64,000 nucleotides of DNA from Hericium rajendrae (lineage: Eukaryota; Basidiomycota; Agaricomycetes; Russulales; Hericiaceae): assembly GCA_033439255.1 (NCBI GenBank), contig CM065881.1, positions 992,001 to 1,056,000 of the forward strand, given 5' to 3'. The notes below the pieces were generated by a model. The model did not search any database. It was given only the letters and a program-made list of their open reading frames with translations, and had not been told where the DNA came from. Position numbers and translations under genes: made by a program. The number at the start of each line of letters is the position of its first letter. Within the stretch, counting starts at the first letter, position 1. Positions 54,802 to 64,000 of the stretch are shown piece by piece.

Positions 54802-57800
54802 ATGGAAATCTATGATACGTTTACCGCCTACAAACGGGTGGACAAAAAGGTCCGGCCCGTCTCTGGAACTTTTCCTGAGGACGCGCGCGTTGCTCGGAGA
54901 ATTCCGGAGGACCCCATGAATACCTTGCCCCCACTAACTCCTCGACCACCGATCTTCGTATCCTCAGACCGAATGACCGCAGAACAATTAAATGAACTGC
55001 AAATAAATTCAGAAGGATTCTTATGGCCTGAAGAAGAAAAATTATTTCAGCATATCATGTGTCTACATCGAGAAGCCTTAGCTTTCACTGAAACTGAAAG
55101 GGGAACTCTCAAGGAATCATACTTCTCGCCATACATAATACCAACAGTTCCACATACTCCATGGGTCTCTAAAAATATTCCTATCCCTCCAGGTATCAAG
55201 GATGAAGTCTTGAAACTCATCAAGGATAAAATTGCAGCTGGAGTCTATGAACCAAGTCAATCTGCTTACTGCTCAAGTTGGTTTGTAGTCCTCAAGAAAA
55301 ATGGCAAGATCCGGATAGTCCATGACCTTCAGCCTCTCAACAAACTTACAATCAAAGATGCAGGCCTCCCTCCCATTTTAGATGATTTTGTCGAACCTTT
55401 TGCTGGACGTGCATGCAGCACAGTATTTGATTTATTCTGGGGGTTTGATGCACGCAAGGTTGATCCTGCAAGCAGAGATCTTACAGCATTCAGGACACCC
55501 TTAGGACTTTTAAGAATCACCTCTATGCCCATGGGATTCACTAACTCTCCAGCTGAATTCCAGAACTGCATGGCCTTCATCCTCCAACCAGAAATTCCAG
55601 AAAAGGCCAATATATTCATTGATGACTTAGGAGTCAGAGGACCCCCATCAACATATCCAGATCAAGATGGTAACCCAGCGGTTCTTGAAGAGAACCCTGG
55701 AATCCGTAAATTTATTTGGGAACATGCACAAGATGTAAATCAAATCATGCACCGTGTCAAGCATGCCGGTGGCACTTTCTCTCCAAGCAAAGCTCAAATA
55801 GCAAGACCAGAAGTCCTCATAGTTGGACAGAAGTGTACACCTTCTGGAAGGATACCAGATGATAAGAAAGTGGAAAAGATCCTAGCCTGGCCACCTCTAA
55901 CAAGCATTACAGAAGTCAGAGGCTTCCTAGGACTTTGTGGCACAGTTCGAATCTGGATTCCTAATTACTCTCAGATTGCAAGGCCACTTACTGAGCTGAT
56001 CAGACATGACCATGAATTTGACTGGGATAACCGAAGGCAAGATGCATTCAATGAACTCAAGAAATTAGTTACATCAGCACCTGCACTCCGTCCAATCAAT
56101 TACCATTCCAATAACCCAGTAATTCTTTCAGTTGACTCTAGTTACATTGCTGTAGGATTTATCCTCTCACAGCTAGATGATGAAGGTCGAAGACGCCCAG
56201 CACGCTATGGATCACTACCAATGTCAGAGGTAGAATCCCGATATTCTCAACCTAAGCTAGAACTATTTGGACTCTATCGAGCCCTTAGACATTACAGCCT
56301 ATTCATTGTAGGACTGACTAATTTCTATGTGGAAGTTGATGCCAAGTATATCAGAGGCATGCTTAACTCTCCAGGCATTCAGCCCAATGCAGCTATCAAC
56401 AGATGGATTCAAGGTATTCTCATGTATGACTTCACACTAGTTCATGTTCCAGCTGACAAGCATAAGGGACCCGATGGTCTCTCACGCCGCAGACCTAATA
56501 ACTGCGAAAATATGGAACTTGACAATGATGAATGGCTTGATAAAATTGCACTGTATTTGGGAAGAGTCCCAGATTCCATCAATGAGCAAAGCAACACCCC
56601 AGCACCTTATAACATTGCAACACTACCATCCGTAATGGCCATATCAATCTCATCACAAGATCAAACACTTTTAGACATCTTTAACTTTCTCAACACTCTC
56701 CAATACCCATCTGGGTTAACTTCAATCCAAAAGCAGAAAAGGTTTCTTCGCAAAGTCTCTCATTTCTTCACTAAAGGTGGAACTCTCTTCAAACGCAATG
56801 GAAATCAATCTCCTCTCAAAGTTATATTCCAACAAGAACAGAGAGCCTCCTTGATGATGGAAGCTCATGATAAGTTAGGTCACAGAGGTGAAATTGCAAC
56901 ATTCGAAACCCTTCGAGTTAGATTTTTCTGGCCATATATGCGTGCTGACATCAAGCATCATGTTGCCTCCTGCTATCAATGTCAAATACGAAGCACCAAG
57001 AGAACCGAGGTTCCACTAATCACGTCAACTCCTTCAACAATTTGGATCAAAGTATACATTGACATAATGTACATGCCAAAGACTTCAGGCTACAAATTTA
57101 TTGTCGCCGCAAGAGATGATTTATCACGTGCCTCCGAAGGTCGAGCCCTTACTAGAGCATCCACTAAGGCTCTGTCAGATTTCTTCTGGGAACAAATATA
57201 CTGTAGGTATGGAGCCATAGGCCAAGTCACCACTGACAATGGTCCAGAAGTAAAGGCTGGATTCCAATTGCTAATGGAACGTCTTGGTATCCCCCAAATT
57301 CCTATCTCTCCATACAACTCCAAAGCCAATGGGGTGGTCGAAAGAGGCCACTTCATAATCAGAGAAGCAATCGTCAAATCCTGTGAGCACCGTCTTAGCT
57401 TGTGGCCAACAAAGGTCCACGAAGCTTTCTTTGCTGACAAGATCACAACAAGTCAAGTGACAGGATTCTCCCCATATTATCTGCTTCATGGTGTACACCC
57501 AGTTCTCCCATTTGATCTCACAGAAGCCACATTCTTAGTAGAAGGATTCCACTCTGGTATGAGCCCAGAAGACTTGCTCACCCTTAGGATGCGCCAACTT
57601 GAAAAAAGAGAAGAAGATCTCGAGCATGCTGCAGCCCGTCTCAATCAGTATAGAGTCAAATCTAATGCTGACTTTGAAGCCAAATTTAAGTTTAGACTAC
57701 AGAAGAATGAATTTCAACCAGGAGACCTTGTTCTCATGAGAAATTCCATGATTGAAAACAGCCTAAACAACAAGACCAAGCCTCGCTATCTTGGACCCTT

Positions 57801-57984
57801 TGAAGTTGATAGACGGACTAAAGGTGGATCATACGTTCTAAAGGAACTATGTGGAATCTATCTACGAGATGCTTCAGCAGCCTCTCGGCTTATTCCGTTT
57901 ATCGCCTGTGATAAAAAGATGCTCAAAAAGTTAGCCCAGACAATTCGATGCAAGCCATATGACCTAGATGGTTACAGGGTATAG
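54802..57984 (+). CDS. pol: RT-RNase H-integrase polyprotein, 1060 aa
   Basis: Starts MEIYDTFTAYKRVDKK. RT spans about residues 130-330 (SSWFVVLKKNGKIRIVHDLQ, STVFDLFWGFDAR, MGFTNSPAEFQNCM) with the catalytic FIDD at about 272. RNase H starts at ILSVDSSYIAVGFILSQ (about 440). The integrase zinc site is HDKLGHRG...CYQCQ (about 688-730). The catalytic D-D-E is at YIDIMYM, TDNGPE and VVERGH (about 752, 811 and 846). The C-terminal domain contains YLGPFEVDRR and LKELCG. No chromodomain is present, unlike the element at 28802. All catalytic residues are intact. RT is cleaner and codon use more A/T-rich than in ORF2. Protease is not in this frame but in the preceding ORF. Confidence 0.93.
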   Translation: MEIYDTFTAYKRVDKKVRPVSGTFPEDARVARRIPEDPMNTLPPLTPRPPIFVSSDRMTAEQLNELQINSEGFLWPEEEKLFQHIMCLHREALAFTETERGTLKESYFSPYIIPTVPHTPWVSKNIPIPPGIKDEVLKLIKDKIAAGVYEPSQSAYCSSWFVVLKKNGKIRIVHDLQPLNKLTIKDAGLPPILDDFVEPFAGRACSTVFDLFWGFDARKVDPASRDLTAFRTPLGLLRITSMPMGFTNSPAEFQNCMAFILQPEIPEKANIFIDDLGVRGPPSTYPDQDGNPAVLEENPGIRKFIWEHAQDVNQIMHRVKHAGGTFSPSKAQIARPEVLIVGQKCTPSGRIPDDKKVEKILAWPPLTSITEVRGFLGLCGTVRIWIPNYSQIARPLTELIRHDHEFDWDNRRQDAFNELKKLVTSAPALRPINYHSNNPVILSVDSSYIAVGFILSQLDDEGRRRPARYGSLPMSEVESRYSQPKLELFGLYRALRHYSLFIVGLTNFYVEVDAKYIRGMLNSPGIQPNAAINRWIQGILMYDFTLVHVPADKHKGPDGLSRRRPNNCENMELDNDEWLDKIALYLGRVPDSINEQSNTPAPYNIATLPSVMAISISSQDQTLLDIFNFLNTLQYPSGLTSIQKQKRFLRKVSHFFTKGGTLFKRNGNQSPLKVIFQQEQRASLMMEAHDKLGHRGEIATFETLRVRFFWPYMRADIKHHVASCYQCQIRSTKRTEVPLITSTPSTIWIKVYIDIMYMPKTSGYKFIVAARDDLSRASEGRALTRASTKALSDFFWEQIYCRYGAIGQVTTDNGPEVKAGFQLLMERLGIPQIPISPYNSKANGVVERGHFIIREAIVKSCEHRLSLWPTKVHEAFFADKITTSQVTGFSPYYLLHGVHPVLPFDLTEATFLVEGFHSGMSPEDLLTLRMRQLEKREEDLEHAAARLNQYRVKSNADFEAKFKFRLQKNEFQPGDLVLMRNSMIENSLNNKTKPRYLGPFEVDRRTKGGSYVLKELCGIYLRDASAASRLIPFIACDKKMLKKLAQTIRCKPYDLDGYRV

Positions 57985-58293
57985 CAGCCAAGCCCAAAAG
58001 TACATTGCAACCGAGGACGGTTGATTTCAAGTTCCCCGCGGATGTCGTGCCCAAACTCGGTTTGGACAATGACATGATATATCTAGCAGCAGACCCGTTT
58101 TGACATCCCATGCGCTGTTACATTGAGAGTGAGTATGATATTGAGTACAGGTCTCGGCACAAGTCTGAGAATCTGATTGCCATTAACTTACCATAGGCGC
58201 TCAATCTGAGATCCAGGGAAAAACACTTACAAAAACTGGAAGCGAGAGCAATATTAGAAGAATGCTCGCCAAAGTAGCACCCTTGCCACAACC

Positions 58294-59133
58294 ATGTTCA
58301 GCTGCCTTCGTCCCCGCCGCTCCTCCCTCAATCCTCACACATACTCCCCGCTACTTGGCCATGTCTTTGACGAAAAACCAGCAGAGGTTCGGGTGACGCG
58401 AGAATATACATGTGATTCCTTTCCCAATTTGGACCCCTCAGACGTGCAGCCCATTCAGCTTGTTCCAAGAATATCAATCGCCAGTGATGCCTCTGTCAGT
58501 GCTGTGTGCCCAGCCTCGTGGCAGCAGTTGGGCAACGCAGTCCCACTGGATGAACATGCCCTCCCCCCTCGCACCCCATCCCCTCGTCCCTCATCCCCCC
58601 TCCAAATTATCAACAACCTCGACGACAAGGACGAATTCTCCTTTCCCACCCTATACAGGCACTTGCCGGTGGACGCTTACTATCCAGCCTATTCGACAAA
58701 CTGGTTCGTTACTCAACGCCCTCCATTCCTAGTCTGTAAGGGGCTCCTCATCGAGCTGGTGCTCAAGCACCCAGAAGGAACCCTGATCGCATGTGCCCGT
58801 ATCCGCGGCATCCACCATGTTGGGATGACCTGGGTTCATTTCTGGGCAGAACGCGAGGATGCCTTCGATCATGAGTTGAAGAACATACAGCTCGTCGTTC
58901 CGCTCATCTGGAGCCAACTGCCTTGGTACCGTCCCATCACCTCCTTCTTCCTTCGCTGCTCCATCCTCGATCTTCATGAGTCCTTCGATCCATCGGGTGA
59001 CAAGCAGATCTACGGTCGCCAGTTCAATCTTCCTGCCCATGTCGATCCCGAGGATTACGAGAAGATACTCGAGCTACGCCGTTGGGCTTCCAGGATTGGG
59101 ATTTTAACGGGAAGACAGAAGTATCGTCTCTGA
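58294..59133 (+). CDS. 279-aa protein encoded inside the right LTR
   Basis: Same ORF as in the left LTR, full length, with Arg at residue 11 and Cys near residue 41 in place of His and Arg; one further difference (GAT/GAC) is silent. Because the right LTR is the one copied into RNA as U3, this is the copy that would be carried in the element's genome. Confidence 0.75.
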   Translation: MFSCLRPRRSSLNPHTYSPLLGHVFDEKPAEVRVTREYTCDSFPNLDPSDVQPIQLVPRISIASDASVSAVCPASWQQLGNAVPLDEHALPPRTPSPRPSSPLQIINNLDDKDEFSFPTLYRHLPVDAYYPAYSTNWFVTQRPPFLVCKGLLIELVLKHPEGTLIACARIRGIHHVGMTWVHFWAEREDAFDHELKNIQLVVPLIWSQLPWYRPITSFFLRCSILDLHESFDPSGDKQIYGRQFNLPAHVDPEDYEKILELRRWASRIGILTGRQKYRL

Positions 59134-60008
59134 AGAATAGGATTAGCAGCTTCACCAGGAATGTGAAGCATGCTCGTTAGGTGTGTGGGGACATGGACTC
59201 TTTTTCCTTCATTCGCATTATGCCCTTATGACCTCTCCCTTGCTATCACATCGTTGTCGCTCGTTTGTCGTATCTCTGTCGCATCACCATCGTATCATGC
59301 CATCATCCCCACTCTCCTTCCCAACTCGTCGATCTTCGTGCGCAAGCTATTTCCTCCCTCTGCACACTTAAATTCCATTTCATTCGTCTTTGCCCATGTT
59401 CGGTCTATGCCACCTTGTTGACAGATACAGATAGTTTACAAGTGTTCGCATCTCCCTTACCTCGCATCCACGAACTTACTACTATGATACTTCGGCTATG
59501 ATTTGCACGCACATACTATACATCATGCAGAGCTTGGTATAGAATATTCGACGCAGCCTGTTATGCTTATACTTGATGGCCTGACTGGAGTGACCTGGAG
59601 AAAATATTTATTTAAGGGAAAATCTCAACTTATTCCCTGGAGATATTTTGTCACAGCCTCACCCACATTAAGGGCTATGAAGCAATGCAATGCAGACACA
59701 GCCCTGATGCCATGCAAGCACAGCCCAGCATAGCCTCATTAGAATGCACAGCCCTAAAAGCAATGCACATCTCAATGGATAATTCAGGATAAATAGGGAA
59801 AATACTACTGAAGGCATTGGTAAGCCTGAAAGTGTATTAATAGAAGCACAGCAAGCAGATTTATAAGCAGAACAGCCTTAAAAAAAGTGAATAGAAAGTA
59901 ACTTATTAAATTCAGAATTGTATATTAGTAGTACAGCCTTAGTTAATTTAGCACAGCAGTAGATAGTCATGTACATATTAAGCAGGTCTTTCCCACAACC
60001 CCTAGGGG

Positions 60009-60015
60009 TATATAA
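60009..60015 (+). promoter_or_regulatory. TATA box of the right LTR
   Basis: Same TATATAA context as the left LTR. Transcription from here would read into the 3' half of the interrupted host gene. Confidence 0.55.
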
Positions 60016-60237
60016 GGATTTGGACTCTGTTCTGTAAAAGGCAATTCAGGGAAAGTACCCCTTGAACTCAACTTTCATCTCCTTTCTCTCTCTCTCCTCT
60101 CTCCTTCCCTGCTTTTCTGTGTCAGGGCAACTTAAGTGCAGTCTCAGTATAGACTCACTCTGCTTGCAAGTCCAGAACTAGCTTATGGCTGTAGAATCAG
60201 CTTCTCCATCAGCCAAATAGTTATTTGTCACTATCGT

Positions 60238-60375
60238 CACCGTCAGTAGTCCCTTCGTCACCGTCAGTAGTCCCTTCGTCACCGTCAGTAGTCCCTTCGT
60301 CACCGTCAGTAGTCCCTTCGTCACCGTCAGTAGTCCCTTCATCACCGTCAGTAGTCCTTTCATCACCGTCAGTAG
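60238..60375 (+). repeat. 21-bp tandem repeat, 7 copies
   Basis: Same unit as at 46397 with one more copy of the CCCTTCGT type. Confidence 0.9.
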
Positions 60376-61211
60376 ACCTGCCATCATCATCAGCAATCCC
60401 TCCCCTCTGTCACCTCCTTCTCTATCCTCTGTTCTCATTGTGCAAACCTCTAACCTTCCAGTACACTCCTTACAGCAACTTTGATTGAGAATCAAATAAG
60501 TCTATTTGAGAAAACAAGAATCCTCCCGAACAACTAGATACATCCGGGAAAGTGGAAAACCTGATAGTACCTAGGAAACTGTGAATACCCAACCCAACCA
60601 GTGTTCCCTAACACCATACTTCACAGCTTTCGCCACGACAGCGGGGCTTCGACTCCGGCGATCATCTGGATTATTGGCGCAGTTCGCAAGGTCTGGTTCT
60701 TCAACTCAAGCAGTGAACCTGTTTCCAGACCTGCAATTACACTGAAGCCCATGATTCCCAAAATGCTTCAGGCGGCCAAGCGATTACTTTCCAACAATCT
60801 GGCGTATCCCACACCTTCAGGTGAAGACGAATATACTGATATCCGTGCATCGACGTTCTGCACGTCCCGCGTACGAGGAATGCGCACCACACAGGTGCGT
60901 GCATTACGCCTCTCACTCTTCAGTTCTAATGCGAATGAACAAAATAGCCTACTGACTTTATGAGTGTTTTCGACGCGACCGATCTGTACCATGCCCATAT
61001 GAGGCGCATCGAAGCCTCTCAGATCAAGGAAGGTGATGTCATCCTACTGGAAGCCACAGTTTCTCGTTACAGAGATGGAGGTGGGTGGCAATCCACTGGC
61101 CCTACTGTGTGGAAGAAGACGTTCGACATGAAGAGAGTCGCTCTAGTTTGCCGTGCTGATGATCGCCCGGCTGAGGACGAGGATGAGATTCCTGTCGCCA
61201 CGATGATCTAA

Positions 61212-61551
61212 CGTTGTCGATGTGCTTTCCATTCGCTCTGTTTTAACCTAAAGTTTTGCTATAATCTTTCCACCTGTCCGTGTACTTTTCTATTTCCGAA
61301 CAAAAAAAAAAAAAACCTCCTTTTTTGTTTTTGACTCATACCGCCTGTTAGTTGAAATTTGATTTTCCAACCACCTCTGCGAGCCATATAACTAAATCGG
61401 ATAATTCGGTCGACAATCTCTGATAATAATTATCACATCAGTTGTTCTGTCTACTCTGATTATCTATCCTGCCATATTCACGCTTTCATAGGCTATCTCT
61501 CATCTTCTGGGTGTCCTCAATGGATCTGTCACTGCAACTGTGGCTGTGACG
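61212..61551. other. 3' flank, A-rich
   Basis: Contains a 13-A run near 61300 followed by T-rich sequence. Two convergent genes probably end on either side. No frame is supported. Confidence 0.35.
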
Positions 61552-62259
61552 TCAGTTCCCAAAGCAATCTTCGCCATAAACATGGCGCTGTCGATACCTC
61601 GCTCCTCGCAATGACTCAGCACCCACAACGCAGACATGACGAGAAAGGTGAAAATGTTCGATATGCGCCATGGAAACATGTGTACGTAAACTTGGACTAC
61701 ATGACAGGCTAACGAGAGCGCCCACAGTAAGACCGTGAAAAGCCAGTATCATACTCTAACAATACCAGTTGTCCACCATATAAATGAAAGTACGTACTCG
61801 CAAACATAAATTCAAACCATAAATTGGATAATTCGCTCCGTGACCTCTGATAGCAACGGCCACATCAGGACACTTGCTCAAAGTACGACGAGGCGAACGT
61901 GCCACTGCCACCATCACCTTCTCGAAGGCGAAACGACGCATGATGGACACATTGATGTACACGTCTCCATCGACCATGGGCAAGGGTGAAAGATCGACAG
62001 CATCAAGATGGACTCTGTGAACACCCAGACCGTCCGCATGCAGCGTTCGAGAGCATTCAAAGGTACGTGATTCGTCCCCAGCTGCTTCGGCAATGAAAAC
62101 TCGCTGAGAAGAGTCAGCTGCTGATGTGCACCGGTACGATGGCAGGAATCTCACCAGGGCATCAACGGTCAAGTGTATGACAGTCTCATCATCTACAACA
62201 TGGACGATTTCTTCGACCTGAGCCTCGAGCGTCGCATCAAGGTTATCAAGAGCAGACAT
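61552..62259 (-). CDS. hypothetical protein, 204 aa, three exons
   Basis: Exons 62259-62155, 62103-61798 and 61755-61552 join in phase 0 with introns of 51 and 42 bp (GTGAGA...CTCAG, GTACGT...GTTAG). The first intron is a multiple of three and stop-free, so an unspliced form would still be open. Visible blocks: MSALDNLDATLEAQVEEIVH, VFIAEAAGDESRTFECSRTLH, MVDGDVYINVSIMRRFAFEKV and GANYPIYGLNLCLR. The beta-rich centre with DGDVY(I/V)NVS may be a small globular domain. I do not recognise it. The third exon is less convincing than the first two. Confidence 0.55.
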
Positions 62260-63009
62260 GGCAGAGCAAAAGTGGTGGTGAAGACAGAAGACAGGGCAAC
62301 AACGGGATGCTGTTTAGGGGAGCAGGAATGACATGAACATGAGCTGCCTCCATACGTTTTTGTACGGCGGCTGACCCAGACCGTTTGTGTTTAGACTGCC
62401 TCACAAGCTTCATGAATGCTTATGCTTCGGCCTCTCTCTCTACAAGCTTTTCGCTCATGACAGAACTACCCGATTAATTGAGCGAGACAAACCACCTTTC
62501 CACAATCCCCGAAACCCTCAGCAGATCTGAGTAACTGTTCCACAGATAAATCGCCTTTGCGAATGCTGGGTTACTCCGCCAAAAAACCCACCCAGACCCG
62601 ACCTGCGACAAATTCCTTCCCGACTCTCAGTCTCACCGCGGATACAATCCTCCTTGCATAAATGACGTTTCTCTCCGCTTACCCTAGAGCAACCCCCCAT
62701 GGCTACCAACAAAGTGAGAGACAACTGCTCCTTCGCTTTGTATTCCTTGACACTCTTCGCAGCAATGCAACCTTTGCGCCTTACACGTCGCTAAAGCCGA
62801 TCGCGAAAAATTCATTTTCGTAGATGCCACACACCATGATGTACGCGCTGGTTCCACGATCCCTTCCATCAGCTTCTGGTTCACCTGTCCACAAACGATC
62901 CGTCGCATGACGGTCAGTACCACTACACGTGCTGGACGACGCAAAGTGTTCGTCATCTACGTCCTAGATGTTCAGTTGGATGGATACATCCATCATGGTC
63001 ATAAGTTAT
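62260..63009. other. no supported gene
   Basis: Short frames on both strands without recognisable products (62518-62724 and 62684-62956 minus). Confidence 0.3.
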
Positions 63010-63275
63010 GGAGGGATGCATCCATCCTCGGCCAGAGAGATGTATCCATCCCCCCCTGGAGGGATGCATCCGTCCCCCCACGGGAGGGATGCATCCGTCC
63101 CCCCACCGGAGGGATGCATCCGTCCCCCCACCGGAGGGATGCATCCGTCCCCCCACCGGAGGGATGCATCCGTCCCCCCACCGGAGGGATGCATCCGTCC
63201 CCCGCCGGAGGGATGCATCCGTCCCCGCCAGAGGGATGCATCCGTCCCCCGCCGGAGGGATGCATCCATCCATCC
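63010..63275. repeat. 25-bp minisatellite, about 11 copies
   Basis: Unit GGGATGCATCCGTCCCCCCA plus CCGGA, repeated with small variants; the middle five copies are nearly identical. Each unit contains the perfect palindrome GGATGCATCC. Outer copies are diverged (GAGAGATGTATCC on the left, CATCCATCCATCC on the right). All six frames stay open across it, giving repetitive Pro/Arg/Asp peptides that are not genes. Confidence 0.9.
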
Positions 63276-63577
63276 AGATAAAAACTGAAAACTTATCAGA
63301 TATTACTCTACTAGCAGTATATATATATATCCAATATTTTACACCCATGCTAACAAAATTTATATGATAGCGCAGCAAAGTACGTCTAGAGGAAGCACTC
63401 CTTGATCGATGCCCCCCGGAGGACCAGTTGTGTGCTCGACTTGTCGTATTTTCAGGTCTCTAGTGCTCTCTGACCTGTTCTCGCTCCCCTTCTCGCTGAG
63501 CCCTTTCTTTCTCGTTTACTGACTCGTGCGCTCCGCACTTTCTAGATTTTTTCTGACCTTTTCCGCCCGATCTCGCC
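63276..63577. other. AT microsatellite and gene 5' flank
   Basis: (TA)n at 63315-63331, then C/T-rich sequence (CTCGCTCCCCTTCTCGCTG) typical of a fungal promoter or 5' leader before the partial gene. Confidence 0.4.
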
Positions 63578-64000
63578 GTGCTGCCTCGCGCCCTTCCTCG
63601 CTTCACGTCGTCAAACGTACAATTACCTGCCCCCCAAAGCGACAATGGATTGCCCTTGCCCCGCAATCTCCGCGCAGAACGCAAAAATCAGCGCCGCATC
63701 GAACGGCTCATCAACCAACTCAGTCCGCGCTGGAGACCACGCTCTAATCGGTCATTCTGCTCGGTATCGGAGGCGGCTGAAACGGGACGAGAAGATCGCC
63801 GGAAAGCGACAAACGCTGTGAAAGACGAAAAGGTCAGTTTGTGTCCAATTTATACGAAACGGTGACTTACCCTCGTCCAGATTTGCAGCCAACCCGATAC
63901 GAACGTGAGGGCCCCGTTGTCGAGATTCCCATCATCGGACGAACTTGACGACGACGCCATCACGCGTGAAGACGAGAACTCTTGTCATGTGTTGAAGATC
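63578..64000 (+). CDS. start of a hypothetical gene, continues past the window
   Basis: Exon 1 runs from about 63578 to 63832, intron 63833-63880 (GTCAGT...TCCAG, 48 bp), and exon 2 continues in phase 0 to the window end. The peptide is Arg/Asn/Ser-rich (NLRAERKNQRRIERLINQL) and then acidic (SSDELDDDAITREDENS), consistent with a disordered N-terminus. The start codon may be the later ATG at 63643 in another frame. No domain is visible in the 125 codons available. Confidence 0.5.

Larger units (their letters stand above)
44202..60640 (+). mobile_element. 16.4-kb LTR retrotransposon with coding LTRs
   Basis: Direct repeats of 2577 and 2598 bp begin TGTCGTG and end CACGACA (perfect 7-bp inverted ends). 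GCGG flanks both sides as a 4-bp target duplication. Two bases inside the left LTR lies TGGAGCCCACCGCGAG, a typical tRNA primer-binding site. The 11.3-kb interior encodes, in order, Gag with a zinc knuckle, a protease-bearing ORF with an overlapping second frame, a 2-kb spacer, and RT-RNase H-integrase, the Ty3-like order. No clear purine tract precedes the right LTR. All large frames are open, so the element may be active. Size and LTR length are far above typical Ty3 elements. Confidence 0.93.
58043..60640 (+). repeat. right LTR, 2598 bp
   Basis: Copy of the left LTR with one extra 21-bp repeat unit. Ends CACGACA next to the GCGG target duplication. Confidence 0.95.
43383..61211 (+). pseudogene. 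uncharacterised gene split by a 16.4-kb retrotransposon
   Basis: Left exons lie between about 43383 and 44201. The 5' end is uncertain: MAPKCKLESIV at 43383 or MQARINCLRCF at 43394. They continue through KLDDVSASVNAESDIRKD, FTLSEEQLEDIVRSEQW and RIHDFLFTTKPANHIF to ASNIMHARG. After the element the frame resumes at 60645 with ASTPAIIWIIGAVRKVWFF, crosses a 53-bp intron (60895-60947) and ends QIKEGDVILLEATV...KKTFDMKRVALVC...VATMI. Deleting the element and one GCGG restores an uninterrupted reading frame, so the gene was apparently functional until the insertion. Acidic middle, beta-rich C-terminus, no known domain. The C-terminus resembles that of the divergent gene at 41160. Confidence 0.7.

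Noticed and set aside
63010-63275. CRISPR-like regular repeat
   Set aside because: Units abut without unique spacers, the host is eukaryotic, and no cas gene is present; it is a minisatellite.

Overview
The window looks like nuclear DNA of a filamentous basidiomycete, most likely a mushroom-forming Agaricomycete. Host genes are split by very short introns (about 42-55 bp, GTRNGT...YAG). Two conserved eukaryotic genes are readable (an RNase P/MRP POP5 subunit and a ubiquitin-like/WLM metalloprotease). The transposon families (Helitron RepHel, chromodomain Ty3 element, large LTR elements) are of the kind that fill mushroom genomes. I found no rRNA, tRNA or CRISPR locus. All family names come from reading translations by eye; no search was run.

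Left third (1-22.3 kb): host and degraded host sequence. It holds a hypothetical ORF, a five-exon 110-aa HicA-like gene (2065-2608), a degenerate tandem array of about 250-bp units (3.6-6.7 kb), a decayed short-chain dehydrogenase (9.5 kb), the UBL-WLM protease (11.0-12.1 kb, minus), a locally triplicated segment carrying two paralogous small genes, a POP5 relic and the intact POP5 gene (12.2-16.5 kb), a four-exon C2H2 zinc-finger gene (17.5-18.9 kb, minus) and a coiled-coil gene that seems cut short at 22.2 kb.

Middle (22.7-40.6 kb): mobile elements. A 3.0-kb element with 152-bp LTRs carries one 790-aa ORF and no pol gene. A decayed Helitron RepHel gene (26.2-40.6 kb) is split by a Ty3 chromovirus (28.8-36.85 kb), which is itself split by a 2.98-kb insertion with 11-bp terminal inverted repeats (30.5-33.5 kb). 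This is a three-level nest.

Right third (41-64 kb): a five-exon minus-strand gene and a divergent plus-strand gene. The second is interrupted by a 16.4-kb LTR retrotransposon (44202-60640) with 4-bp target duplications. Its 2.6-kb LTRs differ at only six bases that I could find plus one 21-bp repeat unit, so the insertion is young. Each LTR contains an intact 279-aa ORF. The internal part encodes Gag, a protease-bearing 1318-aa ORF overlapped in another frame by a 268-aa ORF, and an RT-RNase H-integrase polyprotein. Beyond it lie a three-exon hypothetical gene, a 25-bp palindromic minisatellite and the start of a gene that runs off the window.

The best candidates for undescribed biology are the LTR-encoded protein, the overlapping frames in the same element, the pol-less 790-aa LTR element, and the inverted-repeat element with AGCTAT-rich ends.
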